A DNA stretch of 64,000 bases from Streptomyces sp. NBC_01707 (GCF_041438805.1 NZ_CP109190.1:7254001-7318000); one strand, 5' to 3'; positions 42,859 to 52,225 are shown, counted from the first letter of the stretch. Notes: generated by a model from the letters alone, not told the origin. Program-made: numbers and translations.

Positions 42859-43575
42859 TCAGTCCTCGCCGAGGTACGCCTTGCGGACGGATTCGTCGTG
42901 GAGGAGGTTCTGGCCGGTGCCGGAGAGGACGATCTTGCCGACCTCCATGACGTGGCCGTGGTCGGCGAGGGAGAGTGCGGCCTGGGCGTTCTGCTCGACG
43001 AGCAGGATGGTGGTGCCTTGGGCCTTCAGCTCGACGATGGTCTCCATGATCTTCTGCATCATGATCGGGGAGAGGCCCATGGAGGGTTCGTCGAGCATGA
43101 GCAGTTTGGGCTGGGACATGAGGGCGCGGCCCATGGCGAGCATTTGCTGTTCGCCGCCCGAGAGGGTTCCGGCGGCCTGCTTCCTTCGTTCTCCGAGGAT
43201 GGGGAAGAGGTCGTAGGCGCGCTGGATGTCCTTTTCGATGCCTGCTTTGTCGTTTCGGAGGTAGGCGCCGAGGAGGAGGTTCTCGGTGATCGTCAGCCGG
43301 GGGAAGATGTGGCGTCCCTCGGGGGAGTGGGCGAGGCCCAGGGAGACGATCTTGTGGGCGGGGACGTTGGTGAGTGGTTTGCCTTCGAAGAGGATCTGGC
43401 CGCCGATGGGCTTGAGGAGGCCGGAGAGGGTGCGCAGGGTGGTCGTCTTTCCTGCGCCGTTGGTGCCGATGAGGGTGACGACCTGGCCGGCTTCGACGGT
43501 GAAGGAGATGCCTTTGACGGCTTCGATCTTGCCGTAGGCGACGCGGAGGTCTTCGACCTGGAGCAGTGCGGTCAT
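42859..43575 (-). CDS. livF: Branched-chain amino acid ABC transporter ATP-binding protein LivF
   Basis: A 238-residue ABC ATPase: Walker A GTNGAGKTT at 37-45, Q-loop, signature LSGGEQQMLAMGRAL, Walker B LLMLDEPSMGLSP, and the LivF-type end HDESVRKAYLGED. With LivG it powers import of Leu, Ile and Val. Its ATG overlaps the livG stop (ATGA). It is last in the operon. Confidence 0.95.
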   Translation of the reverse strand: MTALLQVEDLRVAYGKIEAVKGISFTVEAGQVVTLIGTNGAGKTTTLRTLSGLLKPIGGQILFEGKPLTNVPAHKIVSLGLAHSPEGRHIFPRLTITENLLLGAYLRNDKAGIEKDIQRAYDLFPILGERRKQAAGTLSGGEQQMLAMGRALMSQPKLLMLDEPSMGLSPIMMQKIMETIVELKAQGTTILLVEQNAQAALSLADHGHVMEVGKIVLSGTGQNLLHDESVRKAYLGED

Positions 43576-44519
43576 CGGGTGTCCTCCTCTTCGGTGCGGG
43601 TGGTGCTGGTGTCGTCGTCGGTGGCGGTTGCCGTTTCGGCGGGCTCCGCTTCCGTGGTTTCGGCTTCGGCGTGTGCTTCGGCTTCTGCCGCTTCGACTTC
43701 GGCGACTTCTTCGGCGCCGGGGGCGCCTTCGAAGGGGGTGCCGAGGTAGGCGGCTACGACGCGTTCGTCGCTCTGGACGACGTCGGAGGTGCCTTCGACG
43801 AGTTTTTCGCCCTGTACGAGGACGGCGACGCGGTCGCAGAGGTTGAAGATGAAGCGCATGTCGTGCTCGATGACGAGGACGGCGATGCCTTGGTCCCGGA
43901 TGGCGAAGATGAGTTCTTCGGTGACTCGGGTTTCCTGGGGGTTCATGCCGGCGGTGGGCTCGTCGAGGAGGAGGAGTCCGGGGTCGCTGGCGAGGGCGCG
44001 GGCGATTTCCAGCTTGCGCTGGTCTCCGTAGGGGAGGTTGCGCGCGAGGTGGTCGGCTTTGGTGCGGAGGCCGATGAACTCGAGGAGTTCCATGGCGCGT
44101 TCGCGGCTGGCGTTCTCGGCTTTGGTGAAGCCGGGGAGGCGCAGGAGGGCGGACCAGAGGCCTTCTTTGGTGCGGGTGTGGCGTCCGACGAGGACGTTTT
44201 CCAGAACGGTCATGTTCGGGAAGAGCCGGATGTTCTGGAAGGTGCGGGCGATGCCTGCCTGGGTGACGAGGTGGGGCTTGGGCGGCAGGACGGTGCCCTT
44301 GTAGCTGACTGTGCCTTCGGTGGGGACGTAGAGCCCGGTGAGGCAGTTGAAGAAGGTGGTTTTGCCGGCGCCGTTGGGTCCGATGAGGCCGACGATTTCA
44401 CCTGCGTTGACGGTGAGGTCGACGTTGCGTACGGCGGTGAGGCCGCCGAAGCGCATGGTGACGCCGCTTGCGTCGAGGACGGTGGTGGCGGTTTGTGTGG
44501 TGGTGGTCATGGTGGTCAC
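43572..44519 (-). CDS. livG: Branched-chain amino acid ABC transporter ATP-binding protein LivG, with acidic tail
   Basis: A 315-residue ABC ATPase: GVTMRFGGLTAVRNVDL, Walker A GPNGAGKTTF, LPYGDQRKLEIARAL, LLLDEPTAGMNPQE and VVAAYLGTPF, where LivG usually ends at about residue 265. A further 50 residues are almost only Glu, Ala, Thr and Asp (EEVAEVEAAEAEAHAEAETTEAEPAE in part), a disordered acidic tail not needed for the fold. It overlaps livM and livF by 4 bp each. Confidence 0.95.
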   Translation of the reverse strand: MTTMTTTTQTATTVLDASGVTMRFGGLTAVRNVDLTVNAGEIVGLIGPNGAGKTTFFNCLTGLYVPTEGTVSYKGTVLPPKPHLVTQAGIARTFQNIRLFPNMTVLENVLVGRHTRTKEGLWSALLRLPGFTKAENASRERAMELLEFIGLRTKADHLARNLPYGDQRKLEIARALASDPGLLLLDEPTAGMNPQETRVTEELIFAIRDQGIAVLVIEHDMRFIFNLCDRVAVLVQGEKLVEGTSDVVQSDERVVAAYLGTPFEGAPGAEEVAEVEAAEAEAHAEAETTEAEPAETATATDDDTSTTRTEEEDTR

Positions 44520-46300
44520 GCCCCCGCCTTGGCGATGCCGGCGCCGGTTTCTTCGGACTGCCGTGGTTCGGGTACGTCGATGGTGTCGTTCTCGTGGAAT
44601 TCGAGCTGTTTCCTGCGGTCGGCGACCAGGCCTTCGGGGCGGAAGCGCATCAGGAGGATGAGCGCGATGCCGAAGAGGAACAGCTGGTAGTCCTGCATGA
44701 ACTGGAGTTTGGCCGGGATGAGGTAGAGCAGTGCGGCGCCGACGAAGGGTCCGCTGAGGGTTCCCATGCCGCCGAGGATGACGGCGGCGAGGAGGAAGGC
44801 GGAGTTCGGGGGTACGGAGCCGGCGAACTGGTACTGCTCGGGTGTCACGGTGTAGTTGACGTGTGCCTGGACGGTGCCGGCGAGGCCGGCGAGGGTGGCG
44901 CCGAGGGCGAAGGCGAGCAGCTTGAGCCGGAAGGCGTTGATGCCCATGGCGGTGGCGGCGGTTTCGTCTTCGCGGATGGCGACCCAGGCGCGGCCGATGC
45001 GGGATTCTCCGGAGCGGCGGAAGACGAGGACGACGACGGCGGTGACGACGAGCATCAGCAGGTAGTAGTTGGCGGGCCTGCTGAGGGTGAACGGGCCGAT
45101 GTCGTGGCTGAGTCCGAAGTCGATCCCGAAGAGGTTGAGGTCCGGGATGCTGGGGATGCCTTGGGATCCGTTGGTGAGGTCGGGTCCGCTGTTGCCGTTG
45201 AGGTTGTTGACGGTGACGCGGAAGATTTCACCGAAGCCGAGGGTGACGATGGCGAGGTAGTCGCCGCGCAGTCGGAGGGTCGGGGCGCCGATGAGGACGC
45301 CGAAGACGAGTGAGACTGCGGCTCCGGTGAGGACGGCGGCCCAGAAGGGGAAGTGGACGCCGATGGCGGCGAGGGGGGCGCCGGAGACGAGTGCCGCGGT
45401 GTAGGCGCCGACGCCGAGGAAGGCGACGTAGCCGAGGTCGAGGAGGCCGGCGAGGCCGACGACGACGTTGAGGCCGAGTGCGACGGTCGCGAAGATGAGG
45501 ATGTTCGCGCCGATGAGCGTGTATTCCGCGGTGTCCTGGGTGAAGGGGAAGCAGAGTGCTGCGACCAGGGCTGCGGTGAGGGCGACGTTGCGGTGCTTCG
45601 TGGTCAGCGCGGTGATGCGGGAGATGAGTCCCGCACGGGTGATGGCGGTGAACGCGAAGGCTGCGGTGATGAGGAAGCCGATGAACTGTTCGGAGTCTTC
45701 GGTGGGGATGCCGATGCCGTAGGTGAAGACGTACAGCATGGTGCCGAAGGCTGCTGTGATGATGAGGATTTCGGCCCAGGCGGGGAGTGTTTTGGCGCGG
45801 GTTGCCGCGGGTGCGGCGAGGCTGTTGCGGAAGCGCTGCCAGGCGCCCGGCCGGGGTTCGCGCGGGGAGAGGGGTTCGTCGCTGGGGAGTGCGAGTGCGG
45901 CGACGGTGGCGATGAGTGCGCCGATGCCGCTGACCCATGCGCCGGGTTCGAGGTTGACGATGCCGCCGAGCTCGTAGGCGATGGCCCCCATGGTGTAGCC
46001 GGTGGTGCCGAGGGTGCCGAGGGCGAGGAGCCGGACGGGGCTGTTGGTGCCGCCGGGGGTGAGCCAGCGCAGTCCTCGGATGTCGTATCCGCTGAGTACG
46101 AAGAGGAGGGTGAGGGCCGCGCCGGTGAGGGTGAGGATCTGGAGGCCGCCGGGGTAGCCGGTGACCGTGAGGTCGCCGGGGAAGTCGGTGGTCCAGGTCC
46201 AGGCGAGGAAGGTGCCGGCGAGGGCGATGACGGCGCCTGCGCCGGTGGCGAGGCGGGCGATCGGTGCGGGCAGTGGGATGAGTGTGCTCTGGGTGGTCAT
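44516..46300 (-). CDS. livM: Branched-chain amino acid ABC transporter permease LivM
   Basis: A 594-residue permease, far longer than the 320-420 residues of most LivM. The last 330 residues are the LivM core (NILIFATVALGLNVVVGLAGLLDLGYVAFLGVGAYTAAL, GAPTLRLRGDYLAIVTLGFGEI). The first 250 add a membrane-rich domain with several hydrophobic segments (GAVIALAGTFLAWTW, LQILTLTGAALTLLFVLSGYDI). The ATG at 46300 is chosen, because it lies just behind livH and precedes MTTQSTLIPLP. It forms the channel with LivH. Confidence 0.93.
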   Translation of the reverse strand: MTTQSTLIPLPAPIARLATGAGAVIALAGTFLAWTWTTDFPGDLTVTGYPGGLQILTLTGAALTLLFVLSGYDIRGLRWLTPGGTNSPVRLLALGTLGTTGYTMGAIAYELGGIVNLEPGAWVSGIGALIATVAALALPSDEPLSPREPRPGAWQRFRNSLAAPAATRAKTLPAWAEILIITAAFGTMLYVFTYGIGIPTEDSEQFIGFLITAAFAFTAITRAGLISRITALTTKHRNVALTAALVAALCFPFTQDTAEYTLIGANILIFATVALGLNVVVGLAGLLDLGYVAFLGVGAYTAALVSGAPLAAIGVHFPFWAAVLTGAAVSLVFGVLIGAPTLRLRGDYLAIVTLGFGEIFRVTVNNLNGNSGPDLTNGSQGIPSIPDLNLFGIDFGLSHDIGPFTLSRPANYYLLMLVVTAVVVLVFRRSGESRIGRAWVAIREDETAATAMGINAFRLKLLAFALGATLAGLAGTVQAHVNYTVTPEQYQFAGSVPPNSAFLLAAVILGGMGTLSGPFVGAALLYLIPAKLQFMQDYQLFLFGIALILLMRFRPEGLVADRRKQLEFHENDTIDVPEPRQSEETGAGIAKAGA

Positions 46301-46305
46301 CCGTA

Positions 46306-47235
46306 TCACGCCCGATCCGCGACGCGTTCGCCGAGCAGGCCTTGGGGCCGGAGCAGCAGGACGACGATGAGGAGGACGAAGGCCCATACGTCCTTCCAGG
46401 CGCCGCCGCCGAAGAGGTCCATGCCGGGGACGTCGCTCATGTAGCCGGTGGCGAGGGATTCGGCGACGCCGAGTACGACTCCGCCGAGCATGGCGCCGTA
46501 GATGTTGCCGATGCCGCCGAGTACGGCTGCGGTGAAGGCCTTGAGGCCCATGATGAAGCCCATGCGGAAGCCGATCTGGCCGTTCTTGAGCCCGTAGGCG
46601 ACGGCTGCGACGGCTGCGAACGCGGCGCCGATGGCGAAGGCCATGACGATGATGCGGTCGGTGTTGATGCCCATGAGCTTGGCGGTGTCGGGGTCCTGCG
46701 AGGTTGCCTGCATGCCGCGGCCGGAGCGGGTCTTGGAGACGAAGAGGCCGAGGGCGATCATGCAGACGGGTGCGGCGATGAGGACGAAGAGGTCACCGCG
46801 CTGGATGTTGGCGCCGAAGAGATCGAACGCTTCGCCCTTGAACTGGGGGAAGGGGTGGTCCTTCGTGGCGTTGGGGTACCACTTCCAGATGGCCTGCTGG
46901 AGTGCGAGGGAGAGTCCGATCGCGGTGATCAGCGGGGCGAGTCTGGGGGCGGTGCGCAGCGGCCGGTAGGCGAAGCGTTCGGCTGCGACGCTGACGGCGA
47001 CGGAGCATATGACGCCGCCGATGATCATGAGGGGGACGATTGCGAGGAGGTTGGAGCCGGCCGGCATCCAGAGGTACACGGTGAGAGCTCCGAAGCCTCC
47101 GATCATGAAGATCTCGCCGTGGGCGAAGTTGATGAGCTGGATGATTCCGTAGACCATCGTGTAACCGATCGCGATGAGACCGTACATCGCGCCGAGGATG
47201 AGTCCATTGGCCAGCTGTTGCGGCAGTTCGTTCAC
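46306..47235 (-). CDS. livH: Branched-chain amino acid ABC transporter permease LivH
   Basis: A 309-residue permease: ELPQQLANGLILGAMYGLIAIGYTMVYGIIQLINFAHGEIFMIGGF at the start, the EAA-like loop AIGAAFAAVAAVAYGLKNGQIGFRMGFIMGLKAFTAAVLGGIGNIYGAMLGG, and about eight membrane segments. It pairs with LivM. Its stop lies 5 bp before livM; upstream, a very strong hairpin separates it from livK. Confidence 0.95.
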   Translation of the reverse strand: MNELPQQLANGLILGAMYGLIAIGYTMVYGIIQLINFAHGEIFMIGGFGALTVYLWMPAGSNLLAIVPLMIIGGVICSVAVSVAAERFAYRPLRTAPRLAPLITAIGLSLALQQAIWKWYPNATKDHPFPQFKGEAFDLFGANIQRGDLFVLIAAPVCMIALGLFVSKTRSGRGMQATSQDPDTAKLMGINTDRIIVMAFAIGAAFAAVAAVAYGLKNGQIGFRMGFIMGLKAFTAAVLGGIGNIYGAMLGGVVLGVAESLATGYMSDVPGMDLFGGGAWKDVWAFVLLIVVLLLRPQGLLGERVADRA

Positions 47236-47268
47236 CGCAGGGCCTCCGTGGAGTGGTTCGGATATGGC

Positions 47269-47303
47269 ACCGCGCGGGAGCGCTGGTAGCGCTCCCGCGC
47301 GGT
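47269..47303 (-). terminator. 16-bp hairpin between livK and livH (partial terminator or mRNA stabiliser)
   Basis: ACCGCGCGGGAGCGCT (47269-47284) pairs exactly with AGCGCTCCCGCGCGGT (47288-47303) over a 3-nt loop. It sits between the binding-protein gene and the permease genes of one operon. Such hairpins keep the binding protein in excess over the membrane parts. Confidence 0.85.
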
Positions 47304-47343
47304 CTGGTTGCTTTGCTGCGTGACCGGGAGGGCCTGGTCAGTC

Positions 47344-48567
47344 CTACTTGTAGGCCTCGCTGAGCTTGGAGACCCACTTGCCGCCGTCGACCTGGTAGGC
47401 GGTCATCATGGTGTTGGTGGTGTCGCCGTACTCGTCGAAGGAGACGGGGCCGGTGACGCCGTCGAAGTTGACCTTGCCGACCGCGTCGAGGACCTTGGCG
47501 CGGGCGTCCTCGGGGAGCTTGCCGTCGTTGGCGGCGACGACGGCCTTGACGGCCTCGATGATGGCCATGGTGGCGTCGTAGGTGCCGCCGCCGTAGGCCT
47601 CGTAGGCGTCCTTGTAGCCGGCCGTCTTGTAGTCGGCGATGAACTTCTTGGCGGAGTCGAGCTCCTCGACGGGCTTGCCGACGGAGGTGGCGATGTCGCC
47701 CTGGGCCTTCTTGTTGAGCTTGATGAAGTCGGCGCTGTACATGCCGTCGCCGCCCATGAGGGGGATCTGGACGCTGTCCTTGAGCTGCTGGCTCAGGGGT
47801 GCGCCGGCGGGGTACTCACCGCCGTAGTAGACGGCCTTGGCGCCGGACTTCTTGACCTTGGTGACGACGGCGTTGAAGTCGCGGTCGTCGGGGTTGACGT
47901 GGTCGGAGCCGACGATCTTGCCGCCGAGCTCGGTGAACGTCGCCTTGAAGGAGGCGGCCAGGCCGGCTCCGTAGGTCTTCTGGTCGTCGATCAGGTAGAC
48001 CTTGTTGATCTTGGCGTTGTTGAAGAGGTACTTCGCAGCGAAGGCACCCTGGATCTGGTCCGTGGTGGCGGTGCGGAAGTAGGTCTTGAACGGGCGCTGC
48101 TTCTTGCCGGTCTTCCAGTCGTTGCCCTGGGTCAGCTCGGTGCCCGTGTTGGCGGGGGAGATCTGGGTGAGGCTGGCGTCGTTGAGCGGCTTCTGCATCG
48201 ACTGCGAGACGCTGGAGTTCAGCGGCCCGACAACGCCGAGGACGTCCTTGTTGTCGATGAACTTCTGGGCGTTCTGTCCTCCGACGGAGGGCTGGGCCTG
48301 GTCGTCGAGGGGCTGAAGCTTGAACGTGACGCCGGGGACCGTCTTGTTCTTGTTCGCGAGGTTGACGGCGAGGTCGGCGGAGTTCTTGATGCCGAGGCCG
48401 AGCGCGGAGAGGTCTCCGGTCAGGGGCGCGTCGACGCCGATGACGACGGTCTGGGTGTCGCCGCCCCCGCTGCTGTTCTTGCTGTCGTCGCGCGACCCGC
48501 AGGCGGTGAGCGTCAGTGCTCCGGTGGTGAGCACTGTGGTGAGGATGAGCAAAGAACGGTGTCGCAC
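47344..48567 (-). CDS. livK: Branched-chain amino acid-binding lipoprotein LivK
   Basis: A 407-residue periplasmic-binding-fold protein. It has a lipoprotein signal with the lipobox LTAC (Cys23 lipidated), a Ser/Gly linker (SKNSSGGG), then VVIGVDAPLTGDLSALGLGIKNSADLAVN and the usual two lobes (VGPLNSSVSQSMQKPLNDASLTQISPANTG, YLIDDQKTYGAGLAASFKATF). It catches branched-chain amino acids, or another amide ligand, outside the membrane. As first gene of the operon it is probably made in excess. Confidence 0.93.
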   Translation of the reverse strand: MRHRSLLILTTVLTTGALTLTACGSRDDSKNSSGGGDTQTVVIGVDAPLTGDLSALGLGIKNSADLAVNLANKNKTVPGVTFKLQPLDDQAQPSVGGQNAQKFIDNKDVLGVVGPLNSSVSQSMQKPLNDASLTQISPANTGTELTQGNDWKTGKKQRPFKTYFRTATTDQIQGAFAAKYLFNNAKINKVYLIDDQKTYGAGLAASFKATFTELGGKIVGSDHVNPDDRDFNAVVTKVKKSGAKAVYYGGEYPAGAPLSQQLKDSVQIPLMGGDGMYSADFIKLNKKAQGDIATSVGKPVEELDSAKKFIADYKTAGYKDAYEAYGGGTYDATMAIIEAVKAVVAANDGKLPEDARAKVLDAVGKVNFDGVTGPVSFDEYGDTTNTMMTAYQVDGGKWVSKLSEAYK

Positions 48568-49130
48568 GAAAAGTCCTTTCCCTGGCGCGGCCTCCTCTGC
48601 TTGAGGTGCCGTGTCGTTCGCCGGGCCGTACTGGGTTGGTACAGGGCCGTGCAGCAGACGCGCCCGGCGGCGCGGTGACTGGCCGTGACTCTAGGCGCAG
48701 GTGGCGGGGTCGGGGATGGGTCGGCGGAGGATGTGACTGTCTTGTTATGACGTTGAGGAAGGCTTGAGGTGGCTGTGCGGACATGTACGGCTTTTTACCG
48801 GACGGTGAAGTGACCGCATTCTGAGAACGCGCAGCTCTGCTAAGGGGCTTGAAGCGATCTTGGTGCTGTCGCGTCGCGGGGGGTGGTGAGGGCGCGACGA
48901 AGTGCCCGGCGGCCGCGGGCCCGGGTCCTGTGCGCCGCCCGGCGGTGCCCGGGTATTGCGCGCTTGTTACGCAGTGTTACACCGGGGGGCGGTATGGTCC
49001 ACGCCCCGTGGTGTCCGTGGGGTGCGTGTGACTGTTGAGTGGGCCATACAACGGGTCGCGCGGTCAAGAGTGTTGGGGGTGGAATCCGCTCAACACCGGT
49101 TCCTGTGCGGGTGGTTGTGGGCGGATATGG
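48568..49130. promoter_or_regulatory. Non-coding region upstream of livK
   Basis: About 560 bp without a gene that can be supported; frames on both strands lack family features. On the minus strand TAGAGT (near 48690-48695) is a possible -10 for livK, without a good -35. Two TGTTAC-type repeats (GTTAC..GTTACA) lie near 48965-48982. No known riboswitch was recognised. Confidence 0.35.
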
Positions 49131-49168
49131 CTCTGCCCGGCCGGGTTTGCGGTCCGGGCCGGGCAGAG
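49131..49168 (-). terminator. 12-bp hairpin after the thioesterase gene
   Basis: CTCTGCCCGGCC (49131-49142) pairs exactly with GGCCGGGCAGAG (49157-49168) over a 14-nt loop, 22 bp past the thioesterase stop. Confidence 0.85.
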
Positions 49169-49189
49169 GTGTGGTGCGGTGCCGGTGCG

Positions 49190-49660
49190 TCAGGCGGCTG
49201 CGGGCTTGGGGACGTCGCGGAGCATGCAGGTGAGGCGTGCGGTGCAGACGCGCTTGTCCTGTTCGTCGGTGATGACGATCTCGTACGTGGCGGTGGAGCG
49301 GCCGCGGTGTACGGGGGTGGCCACGCCGGTGACGAGTCCGCTCCGTACCCCTCGGTGATGGGTGCAGTTCAGGTCGACGCCGACGGCGACCTTGGTGGCG
49401 CCGCCGTGGAGCATGCTGCCGACGGAGCCGAGGGTCTCGGCGAGGACGGCGGAGGCGCCGCCGTGCAGGAGCCCGTAGGGCTGGGTGTTGCCTTCGACGG
49501 GCATGGTGCCGACGACGCGGTCCGCGGAGGCTTCGACGATCTGGACGCCCATGCGTTCGCCGAGGTGGCCGGCGGAGAAGAGGGCGGGCAGGTCGACGCC
49601 GAGTGCGGCGTACTCGTCGATGATCTCCTGGGGGAACTTGGGTGCGGTGTGCTCGCCCAT
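49190..49660 (-). CDS. Hotdog-fold acyl-CoA thioesterase (PaaI-like)
   Basis: A 156-residue hotdog protein: MGVQIVEASADRVVGTMPVEGNTQPYGLLHGGASAVLAETLGS carries the HGG loop and the catalytic Glu of PaaI/YbgC-type thioesterases, and DLNCTHHRGVRSG the second strand. It frees CoA from acyl- or aryl-CoA esters. The ATG at 49660 follows GGAG at a fair distance; another at 49693 adds 11 residues but has no ribosome site. The gene stands alone. Confidence 0.85.
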   Translation of the reverse strand: MGEHTAPKFPQEIIDEYAALGVDLPALFSAGHLGERMGVQIVEASADRVVGTMPVEGNTQPYGLLHGGASAVLAETLGSVGSMLHGGATKVAVGVDLNCTHHRGVRSGLVTGVATPVHRGRSTATYEIVITDEQDKRVCTARLTCMLRDVPKPAAA

Positions 49661-49741
49661 GGGGTCCGGCTCCGATCGTCTGCGGTGGTTCATAGCTTTA
49701 TTGCTGTGTGCATCGTTCTTATCAGACGACTGAGCGAACGC

Positions 49742-52069
49742 TTAGCGCGATGTGGGTGCGGATTCTTCCGTCCTGTCCTGTTCCTGGACGCTCCGGTTCT
49801 GGATGTTCTCGAAGCGGATGACGACCGACTTGCTTGCGGGGGTGTTGCTGGTGTCGGCGGTGGAGTCGAGGGGGACCAGCACGTTGGTCTCGGGGTAGTA
49901 GGCGGCGGCGCAGCCGCGGGCGGTGGGGTAGTGGACGACGCGGAAGCCGGGTGCCCGGCGTTCGGCGCCGTCCTTCCACTCGCTGACGAGGTCGGTGTAT
50001 GCGCCGTCGGCGAGGCCGAGGGCGCGGGCGTCGTCGGGGTTGACCATGACGACGCGGCGGCCGCCCTTGATGCCGCGGTAGCGGTCGTCGAGGCCGTAGA
50101 TCGTGGTGTTGTACTGGTCGTGGGAGCGCAGGGTCTGCAACAGCAGTCGGCCTTCGGGGAGTTCGGGGTACTCGACGGGGGCCGCGGTGAAGTTGGCCTT
50201 GCCGGTGGTGGTGGGGAAGCGGCGGGAGTCGCGTGGCGGGTGCGGGAGGGTGAAGCCTCCGGGGTGGGCGACGCGGGCGTTGAAGTTCTCGAAGCCGGGG
50301 ACGACGCGGGAGATGCGGTCGCGGATCGTGGCGTAGTCCTTCTCGAACTCTTCCCAGTTGGTGGTGGATTCGGGGCCGAGGACGGCGCGGGCGAGGCGGG
50401 CGACGATGGCGGGTTCGGAGAGCAGGTGGGGGCTCGCGGGGGTGAGGTTGCCGCGTGAGGCATGGACCATGCTCATGGAGTCCTCGACGGTGACGAACTG
50501 CTTGCCGCTTGCCTGGACGTCCTTGTCGGTGCGGCCGAGGGTGGGCAGGATCAGGGCGCGGCGGCCGGTGACGGCGTGCGAGCGGTTGAGCTTCGTGGAG
50601 ACGTGGACGGTGAGGCGGGCGCGGCGCATGGCGGCTTCGGTGACATGGGTGTCGGGGGTCGCCGCGACGAAGTTGCCGCCCATGGCGAAGAAGATCTTTG
50701 CGTCGCCGTCGCGCAGGGCCTGGATGGAGCGGACGACGTCGTAGCCGTGGTGGCGCGGTGAGGTGATGTCGAATTCCTTGTCGAGGGCGTCGAGGAATTC
50801 GGGTGCGGGGCGTTCGAAGATGCCCATGGTGCGGTCGCCCTGGACGTTGGAGTGGCCGCGGACGGGGCAGACTCCGGCACCGGGGCGGCCGATGTTGCCG
50901 CGCAGCAGAAGGAAGTTGACGACTTCGCGGATGGTGGGCACGGAGTGTTTGTGCTGGGTGAGGCCCATGGCCCAGCACACGATGGTGCGCTTCGAGGCGA
51001 GGATCATGGTGAGGGCCTGCTCGATGGTGGCGCGGTCGAGGCCGGTGGCGGTGAGGGTCTCGTCCCAGTCGGCCGCGCGGGCGGCGGCCGCGAACTCTTC
51101 GTAACCGTGGGTGTGTTCGGTCACGAATGTGTCGTCGACGGCGCCTTCGGTCTCCAGGATCATCTTGTTGAGGAGCCGGAAGAGGGCCTGGTCGCCGCCG
51201 ATGCGGATCTGCAGGAACAGGTCGTTGAGGGCGGTGCCCCTGATCATGCCCTGGGGGGTCTGAGGGTTCTTGAACCGCTCCAGTCCGGCTTCGGGCAGTG
51301 GGTTCACCGAGATGATCCTGGCGCCTGCGGCCTTGGCCTTCTCCAGGGCGGAGAGCATCCGGGGGTGGTTGGTGCCGGGGTTCTGTCCGGCGACGATGAT
51401 CAGGTCGGCGTGGTGGAGGTCTTCGAGGGAGACGCTGCCCTTGCCGACGCCGATGGTCTCCATGAGTGCGGAGCCGGACGACTCGTGGCACATGTTGGAG
51501 CAGTCCGGCAGGTTGTTGGTGCCGAATTCGCGGGCGAACAGCTGGAGCAGGAACGCGGCCTCGTTGCTGGTGCGGCCGGAGGTGTAGAAGAGCGCTTCGT
51601 CGGGGGAGTCGAGGGCGCGCAGTTCCTCGGCGATGATGTCGAAGGCGTGTTCCCAGGTCACCGCTTCGTACCGGTCGGCGCCTTCGGGCAGGTACATCGG
51701 CTCGGTGATGCGGCCTTGCTGGCCGAGCCAGTACCCGCTGCGGCCGGCGAGGTCGGCGACGGGGTGGGCGGCGAAGAAGTCCGGGGTGACGCGGCGCAGG
51801 GTGGCTTCTTCGGCGACGGCCTTGGCGCCGTTCTCGCAGAATTCGGCGGTGTGCCGTTTGTCGCCCTCGGGCCAGGCGCAGCCGGGGCAGTCGAAGCCGT
51901 CCTTCTGGTTGACCTTGAGGAGGGTCCGGGCGGTGCGGCGGAGGCCCATCTGCTGCTGGGCGATGCGCAGGCTGTGGGCGACGGCGGGAATTCCGGCGGC
52001 CGAGTGCTGGGCCGGTTCGACGTGCGGTGCGTCCTGGACCGGGTCACCGGTGGGCGGCTTGGTGGCCAT
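49742..52069 (-). CDS. Molybdopterin oxidoreductase, FdhF/YdeP family
   Basis: A 775-residue molybdopterin (bis-MGD) enzyme of the formate dehydrogenase alpha/YdeP group: KVNQKDGFDCPGCAWPEGDKRHTAEFCENGAKA, where three Cys may hold an Fe-S cluster or a remnant, LFYTSGRTSNEAAFLLQLFAREFGTNNLPDCSNMCHESSG, LRGNIGRPGAGVCPVRGHSNVQGDRTMG and the C-terminal cofactor domain (TLRSHDQYNTTIYGLDDRYRG). The substrate of this family is not settled; E. coli YdeP is linked to acid resistance. The ATG at 52069 follows AGGGGAG. No separate Fe-S or membrane subunit is nearby. Confidence 0.9.
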   Translation of the reverse strand: MATKPPTGDPVQDAPHVEPAQHSAAGIPAVAHSLRIAQQQMGLRRTARTLLKVNQKDGFDCPGCAWPEGDKRHTAEFCENGAKAVAEEATLRRVTPDFFAAHPVADLAGRSGYWLGQQGRITEPMYLPEGADRYEAVTWEHAFDIIAEELRALDSPDEALFYTSGRTSNEAAFLLQLFAREFGTNNLPDCSNMCHESSGSALMETIGVGKGSVSLEDLHHADLIIVAGQNPGTNHPRMLSALEKAKAAGARIISVNPLPEAGLERFKNPQTPQGMIRGTALNDLFLQIRIGGDQALFRLLNKMILETEGAVDDTFVTEHTHGYEEFAAAARAADWDETLTATGLDRATIEQALTMILASKRTIVCWAMGLTQHKHSVPTIREVVNFLLLRGNIGRPGAGVCPVRGHSNVQGDRTMGIFERPAPEFLDALDKEFDITSPRHHGYDVVRSIQALRDGDAKIFFAMGGNFVAATPDTHVTEAAMRRARLTVHVSTKLNRSHAVTGRRALILPTLGRTDKDVQASGKQFVTVEDSMSMVHASRGNLTPASPHLLSEPAIVARLARAVLGPESTTNWEEFEKDYATIRDRISRVVPGFENFNARVAHPGGFTLPHPPRDSRRFPTTTGKANFTAAPVEYPELPEGRLLLQTLRSHDQYNTTIYGLDDRYRGIKGGRRVVMVNPDDARALGLADGAYTDLVSEWKDGAERRAPGFRVVHYPTARGCAAAYYPETNVLVPLDSTADTSNTPASKSVVIRFENIQNRSVQEQDRTEESAPTSR

Positions 52070-52225
52070 TGTGCTCCCCTTTGAGCCAGCTGCGAACCTG
52101 CGCGGTGTCGCTGCATGTGTTCCTGTGGTCGTTCCTGTCTTCGATCGTGTCACGCGGCGTGGGGCGTGTGCCGGGCGAGTGGTCTGCGGTCCGGATTGTC
52201 AGTGGTCCGTGGCAGGATCGGGGGC

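Noticed and set aside
48902..50458. Long plus-strand frame opposite the thioesterase and YdeP genes
   Set aside because: It is the mirror of G-rich minus-strand coding; the thioesterase and YdeP motifs are on the other strand.
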